Assembly: GCA_009103225.1 (NCBI GenBank)
Contig: RHPI01000638.1
Span: 1-54,065, forward strand
DNA length: 54,065 bases
Direction of reading: 5' to 3'
Origin: Chlorokybus atmophyticus
Taxonomy: Eukaryota; Streptophyta; Chlorokybophyceae; Chlorokybales; Chlorokybaceae
Part shown: in pieces, positions 49,060 to 54,065 of the stretch
How positions within the stretch are numbered: position 1 is the first letter of the stretch
Layout of the letters: every line of letters starts with the position of its first letter
The notes under the pieces: generated by a model
The model's input: only the letters and a program-made list of their open reading frames with translations
Database searches by the model: none
Told to the model about the DNA's origin: nothing
Program-made: the position numbers and the translations under genes

Positions 49060-51297
49060 ATGGTGCGCGTGGCTGTCAATGGCTTCGGACGCATTGGACG
49101 ACTCGCATTCAGGAGAGGGTTCGGTGAGGCGCTGGGCACGATGCCAAGCATAACGTGTGCGCGTGCGTGCGTGCATGCGTGCGTGTCCTCCGTCCATCCA
49201 TCCAACCACTCCCTCCCTCATTCATTCATTTATCCATCCATTTATCCATCCATTTGCCCATTCCATTCAGCACTTGCTTGGTATACAATGCACCCGTTCA
49301 TTCACTCAATTGTCGAGTCATCCATTCAATCACTCATTCGTTCACTCAGATCTCCCTCTGCTGTCTATCTGTCCAGGCCTTCCCGGTCTTGATTTCGTTC
49401 TGATCAACGAGCACCCCGCAAAGCTCAAGACGGTGGCGTACCTGCTCAAGTACGACTCCGCCCACGGCACCTGGCACGACCATGACGTCAAGCAGCACCA
49501 GGACGGCGACGCCATCGTCGTCGACGGACAACGCGTCGCCGTCACCAACTCGCAGACGGTGCACGCTTGTATGCGTCTGATACTGTGCAATGCATGCGCT
49601 GCTGGCCCAAGGATGCGCATGACATCAATGTGCTCTGCTTGCTGGCCCGCATGAGTGCCCAAGTATGTCAAGCATGCATGCCGCTTCTCTGTCTACTGCA
49701 CGCAGTTGTACACGACTTCCAGCGAGGCTTGTGCACGCGTATACGCACGTGTTGGCACACAAGCTTGGCATGCGCATGCGACGACACGCAGTCATGCGCG
49801 CATGCGGTGTAGACATGGTGCTGAGGTGCTTTTCGGTGTCAGATTGAGGGCATTCCGCTGGAGGCGCACAAGATCGACCTGGTGCTCGACTGCACGGGAG
49901 TCTTTCTGACAGAGGCCGCACTGGCACCATACTTCACCAAGGGCGTGAAGAAGGTGAGGACAACACATGCGCACGGACGGGCATGCATCCACACACGCAC
50001 AACAGGGGGGACCACAACCTGATATGCTCGCACAGGTGCTTGTCTCTGCACCCGTCAAGGAAGCATCTGCGTTGAATATAGTCGTGGGCTGCAACGACCA
50101 CGACTACGATGCTTCAAAGCATAGGATTGTGACGGCGGCCTCCTGCACCACCAACAGTCTCGCGCCCGTCGTCAAGGTGGGTGGATGTGCGCTTGTTGTC
50201 TTGTGTTGTCTTAATGTTCTCAACCATCATGTGTTCTGCAGGTTATGCTGGAGAACTTTGGCATCAAGCACGGCGTGATCACAACCATCCACAACATCAC
50301 AAATACGCAACCAGGTGCCGTGGGGTGTGCTCTTGATGGCTAGTTGTGTCCCGGGTTACGCTCTCTCATGTGCTCAACATACGCATCACCGCGCAGTGGT
50401 TGATGCACCCATGGGCAAGAAGGACGACCTGCGAAGGTGAGTGCTTGTGCGCGCGTGCACAAGCCACCCAACGCAAATGAGTGCGTGATACTGCAACCAC
50501 CATTACTTGTAGGTGTCGGTCAGCTATGATGAACCTGTCTCCCACAAGCACAGGTGAGCCTTTGTACCCACCCATCGTGATGCTTAAACCTCACTGTTGG
50601 GTTGTTCTCATGGAGTGTTCATGTGCGCAGGCTCTGCCACAGCCATCTCATTGATATACCCACAATTGAAGGTGACACTGGGGCATGAGACGGGGTGCAC
50701 GTACGTGTATGTTGAGCACACAGCAATTACGTGTGTGTGTGTGTGTGTTCAGGGCAAGCTGCACGGCCTGGCGGTGCGCGTGCCGCTGCAGAACGCCTCC
50801 CTCACCGACTGCGTGTTTGAGGTGGAGCGCCCCACCACAGTGGAGGAAGTCAACGAGGCCATGAAGAAGGCCGCTGCAGATGGACGGCTGAAAGGTAAGG
50901 CGCACACACGCACACAGAGGTACATACACGCGCATGCACCCAACACGCACAAAGGGCACAAGGGCAAGCGTATTCGCGTGCATACAGGCTACATCAATGT
51001 GTAATACAGTATGCTGGTAGGTATTCTCGGTTACGAGGAGGAGCCGCTGGTGTCCACGGACTACATCAACGACCCGCGCTCTGGCATTGTGGACGCACTG
51101 TCCACCCTTGTTGTGGACGGCACGCTAGTCAAGCTGTATGTGTGGTACGACAACGAGTGGGGGTAAGCAAACCTGCATTACCAAGTGTAGTAACACAAGC
51201 AGATGGCTCAAAGCCACCATTTTTCGTGTGCAGGTACAGCTGCAGAATGATCGACATAGCCAAGAAGATGGCCGACTCAATGCAAGGAGCTTGTTAG
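49060..51297 (+). CDS. gapdh: Glyceraldehyde-3-phosphate dehydrogenase of the ArsJ-associated type
   Basis: Eleven exons join in phase into 346 codons plus stop: 49060-49123, 49377-49558, 49843-49953, 50036-50176, 50242-50314, 50397-50436, 50513-50553, 50631-50671, 50753-50894, 51021-51162 and 51234-51297. The start [20 protein letters not shown] is the NAD-binding Rossmann turn. [14 protein letters not shown] holds the catalytic Cys, and [13 protein letters not shown] the catalytic His. [47 protein letters not shown] and WYDNEWGYSCR follow the bacterial GAPDHs encoded next to arsJ rather than the usual glycolytic enzyme, which has a Tyr-Thr-Asn-Asp loop after the His. In that system it uses arsenate with glyceraldehyde-3-phosphate to give 1-arseno-3-phosphoglycerate. 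No clear targeting peptide precedes the Rossmann motif, so it is probably cytosolic. Confidence 0.95.
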
Positions 51298-53068
51298 TCA
51301 GCGGACATGATGTTGAGTTGACATTGCAATGCAAGCGGTGTGATGCAATTGCTATGGCGGTGGGCTTCACTTTGGGCGTTTGAGATTATTACGCATCACA
51401 AGAGATGCTTCAAGGATTTCTTAGCATGTAACATTCTTGATGCGCTAAAAGTCACTGCTGCGTAGTGAATGTTCATAAGAGGATGTGCGAGTGCGTGGAG
51501 GTCGGGTCGGGCATGCCCCTCCACGGTGCTGTGTCCTCCACCAAGATAATTCGCGTCCATCCCTATGCGTTTTGCCTGAGGCCCGCTGATCTTGGCAGCC
51601 CCCTGCACGACTTCAAGGCATTTCATCCATGATGTAAACAACAAGTGCTATATGATATCACTTGCATGACCCGAAGTTGATCTTGCTACGCGGTGATCAA
51701 GTAGCATTCATGACGGCATGATGGGCTGATCACTAGCCTCATGATATCCTTAGCAGTGTCTGCGTCACGATGTTACATTAACATGATCAGATGACGCACG
51801 CATGGTGTTCTCAGATAGTAAAAAGTATTAAAACTTTCTCATTTGATGCAACCACATGCGCTTTCCACAACATCTCAAAGCCGCTAAGCACAAAGCTGAA
51901 TATGATGATTAATGCAAACTGACTCCGCGGTTTATGCGAGGGTGGGTTATGTGACTGCTTTGTGTTAGTGATATTCAAGCTTAATTTTCGCAAGCCGTAC
52001 AGGCATAAGAAAGACTAAGTCTCCTCCTTGTGTTGCTCTCGCCACCGCAAGCGACCAATCCGATGCATCATTATTTGCAATTTGTAGCGCAATCTTCACG
52101 CATTATTGCGAAATGCACAAATCACATGTGATTGCCGTATCAAATAAGAAGTACACACGTCTGTTTTTTTATCACTACGTCCCTGATACATTGGCGCATA
52201 CCACCATCAATGGGGCTCGTATTGCAATCTGCGAGGGACATGCGCTTGATACATTGATACTGGCCTACAGCAGACAAAGCCTATATACAGATGTCTCATG
52301 TCTGACATGGGGATGGCGTAGCTCGCGTAGGCTTGTGCGAGTCGTACAGTCAAGGCCCTATAAATGGTAGCCTACAATTCTTCAAGGGGCCGATCCGACG
52401 GTATGCAGCGCGGACGCGAGGGTGGTCAGGAGTCAGCGACCTCTCTGCTTTTGTCCTTGGCGATTCCTGACCATATGGGCCTAGCAACCTCCGCGCCCAC
52501 CTCTGCGCGCCTCAGAACGAAGCACAGAGGGGAGTCCCCCCATCACGCTTGCACGTACAGCAGCGTGGCGTGTACGTCACACATGGTCACGTGTCCGTAC
52601 TTCCGCGGCCTATGCGAGATGCTCTTCGGTGAGCGAGTTTTGTCAGCTTGCTGACAGGACAGTACTGTACCAGGAGACGTCTTGTCAGCATACGGCATTG
52701 CCGCCCGTCGATAGCTCCGATTTGCCTTGTCGGCAAACGCCGCGTAGCGTTGCGCCGATATCCATTGCTATATGCGCGGATGTGTGTGTGTGTGCGTGCC
52801 TTGTATCTTTGTACCTGTATGCGTACCATCCCATAGGCGTACACGGCGGCGGCGGCGTAGAAGAACGAGGAGGATAAGGAGAAGGCGGCGCAGGCACGAT
52901 ATGGTCACCGTCAACATGGTTGGAGAGGGACTGGTCGCTTCTTCTCTCTGGGGTGAGGGATCAGAGATGTTGTGTCGTGTTTGCTGGTGTGCGACTGGGC
53001 GAGTTGAGGTTGTTGATGCTGTGTGCGCATGTGCATACGCAGGGCTGTGGAGCAGTGTTGCTGGATGC
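51298..53068. other. Intergenic region after GAPDH
   Basis: A TGTAA (51427-51431) about 130 bases after the stop is a possible green-algal-type poly(A) signal. No gene can be supported up to 53068. CTATAAATGG at about 52358 could be a core promoter for the next gene if it has a long leader or an upstream exon. Confidence 0.5.
51427..51431 (+). promoter_or_regulatory. Possible TGTAA poly(A) signal of GAPDH
   Basis: TGTAA on the gene strand in CATGTAACATTC, in the expected 3' UTR distance range. Confidence 0.35.
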
Positions 53069-54065
53069 ATGCGCATGCAGTCGAGGTGCGGGGCATGGCT
53101 GACGCTTCTGCTGCTGGTGCTACTGATGAGTCCGGCGTTGGTGGCGGCGCAGCTCAACCAGGAGCAGTGGCCCGACACCTCCACGTGGCCAGACGTAAGA
53201 AAGTTGAATTCCGTCTGTATGACTGTCTGTCTGTCTGTCTATTAGCAGCAGCAGTTCGGGCGTTTCCTTGATATGTCTTGTTGTTTGTCTCTCTGGTGAT
53301 CCTTGCAACACTGAAGTCTTGCACACGAGTGTATAGTGGGGCAAAGCTGCTACTCTCCTGTTCATCCATGCAACCAGCTACACCCCCACCTCCCACCCAC
53401 CCAAACAACTATAGTTTTCTTTCTCGTTCTCTCTTCATCACTCTCCATCATCCCCCCCTCCCCCCCCCTCCCTTCTTCCCCACTGGGTTGCACGCATCTC
53501 AGCGCACTCACTCATCTGCAGTGCACAACACGTTGAGTTGTCACAGCATAAGCATTCCTTGTCCAGTGGACACTTACATCCCCATCCCAGGTCTCCGACA
53601 AGGCCCTTCATCTGAGCTCCCCTTTCTCCAGCGAGCAGGGCTGCTTTGCTCAGCTTGCGCGCTACTCGTTCACGGGGCCGGCGGGCCTCTCCACCGCAGC
53701 CTACAAGCCAGAAGTCGTCCCGGGCTCGAATCCGCAAGCCTGCCAGGGACCCTGGGCATCGGTCGTTGTCACGGCCAGGTTTCAGACGACAGATGTGGTG
53801 CCAGCCAAGGCGGTGTTCGGCGTCTGGATCAAGGGTAAGAGTTGGTCTATGATGGTGTGCAGCGATGCGTGTATCCGCATGCGTGCTGTTGCCCACGCTT
53901 GCACGCACGCGCAACTGCGCACATGCACATGCGTAAGCATGCATCCCCGCGTGAGGATGCACTCATACATGTGCCGATGCACATCCTCCCAGGCATGCAA
54001 GCACACACATGCGCGTGTATTCGTGCCTGACACCAGCACGCGTGCACCTTCACACCCGCCCCCCC
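53069..54065 (+). CDS. Secreted protein, resembles PNGase A, 5' part only
   Basis: Exon 1 (53069-53194) encodes a signal peptide: basic start MRMQSRCGAW, a Leu-rich core and a likely cut after LVAA. Exon 2 (53591-53834) joins in phase and continues SDKALHLSSPFSSEQGCFAQ, then ACQGPWASVVVTARF and KAVFGVWIKG before GTAAGA. The C-x2-PWxxVVv...fGvWi pattern is like the N-terminal part of plant-type peptide-N4-(N-acetyl-beta-glucosaminyl)asparagine amidase A, which removes N-glycans from proteins in the secretory or extracellular space. Similarity is judged from a short stretch. The gene runs beyond the window, and further upstream starts in frame exist. Confidence 0.5.

Overview
The window is nuclear DNA of a eukaryote. 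Its genes carry many short spliceosomal introns (GT-AG plus some GC-AG), there are long CA/CG-rich microsatellites, and Copia, Gypsy and piggyBac elements are present. TGTAA pentamers just after two stop codons are the poly(A) signal usual in green algae. I infer a microalga, perhaps of the green lineage, but the species cannot be told from the sequence.

The left two thirds (1 to about 35.9 kb) are a graveyard of mobile elements. A Copia element with an open RT-RNase H frame and its 3' LTR occupies 1-2267. A broken Ty3/Gypsy element (about 5.3-13.4 kb) is split by a broken piggyBac gene (about 8.5-11.4 kb). A complete but decayed Copia element (14313-33056) has two 672-bp LTRs, a TCCTT target duplication and a primer-binding site matching the anticodon region of initiator tRNA-Met. 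Inside it, in reverse orientation, lies an LTR-bearing fragment (16345-29637) whose far end is a run of telomere-type TTAGGG repeats. Inside the LTR of that fragment sits a 12.4-kb DNA element (16483-28870) with imperfect terminal inverted repeats. It holds a transposase-like gene on the minus strand, a long multi-exon gene region on the plus strand with methyltransferase-like motifs and a zinc finger, and at least a dozen copies of a 20-bp palindrome. I recognise no described family that fits this element as a whole. Dispersed-repeat and solo-LTR copies fill 33.4-35.9 kb.

The right third (38-54 kb) holds host genes whose exons join with consistent phases. From left to right: a ClC-type chloride channel/transporter (minus, 10 exons, 630 aa); an ArsJ-type MFS transporter (minus, 15 visible exons, with an N-terminal secreted-type cysteine module fused on and one assembly-damaged spot); a GAPDH of the ArsJ-associated type (plus, 11 exons, 346 aa); and the 5' end of a secreted protein resembling plant-type PNGase A.

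The most interesting biology is the divergent arsJ/GAPDH pair. In bacteria these two products form an arsenate-resistance pathway: GAPDH makes 1-arseno-3-phosphoglycerate and ArsJ exports it. Here the pair is head to head in a eukaryotic, intron-rich setting, about 1 kb apart, as expected for co-regulation after an old gene transfer.
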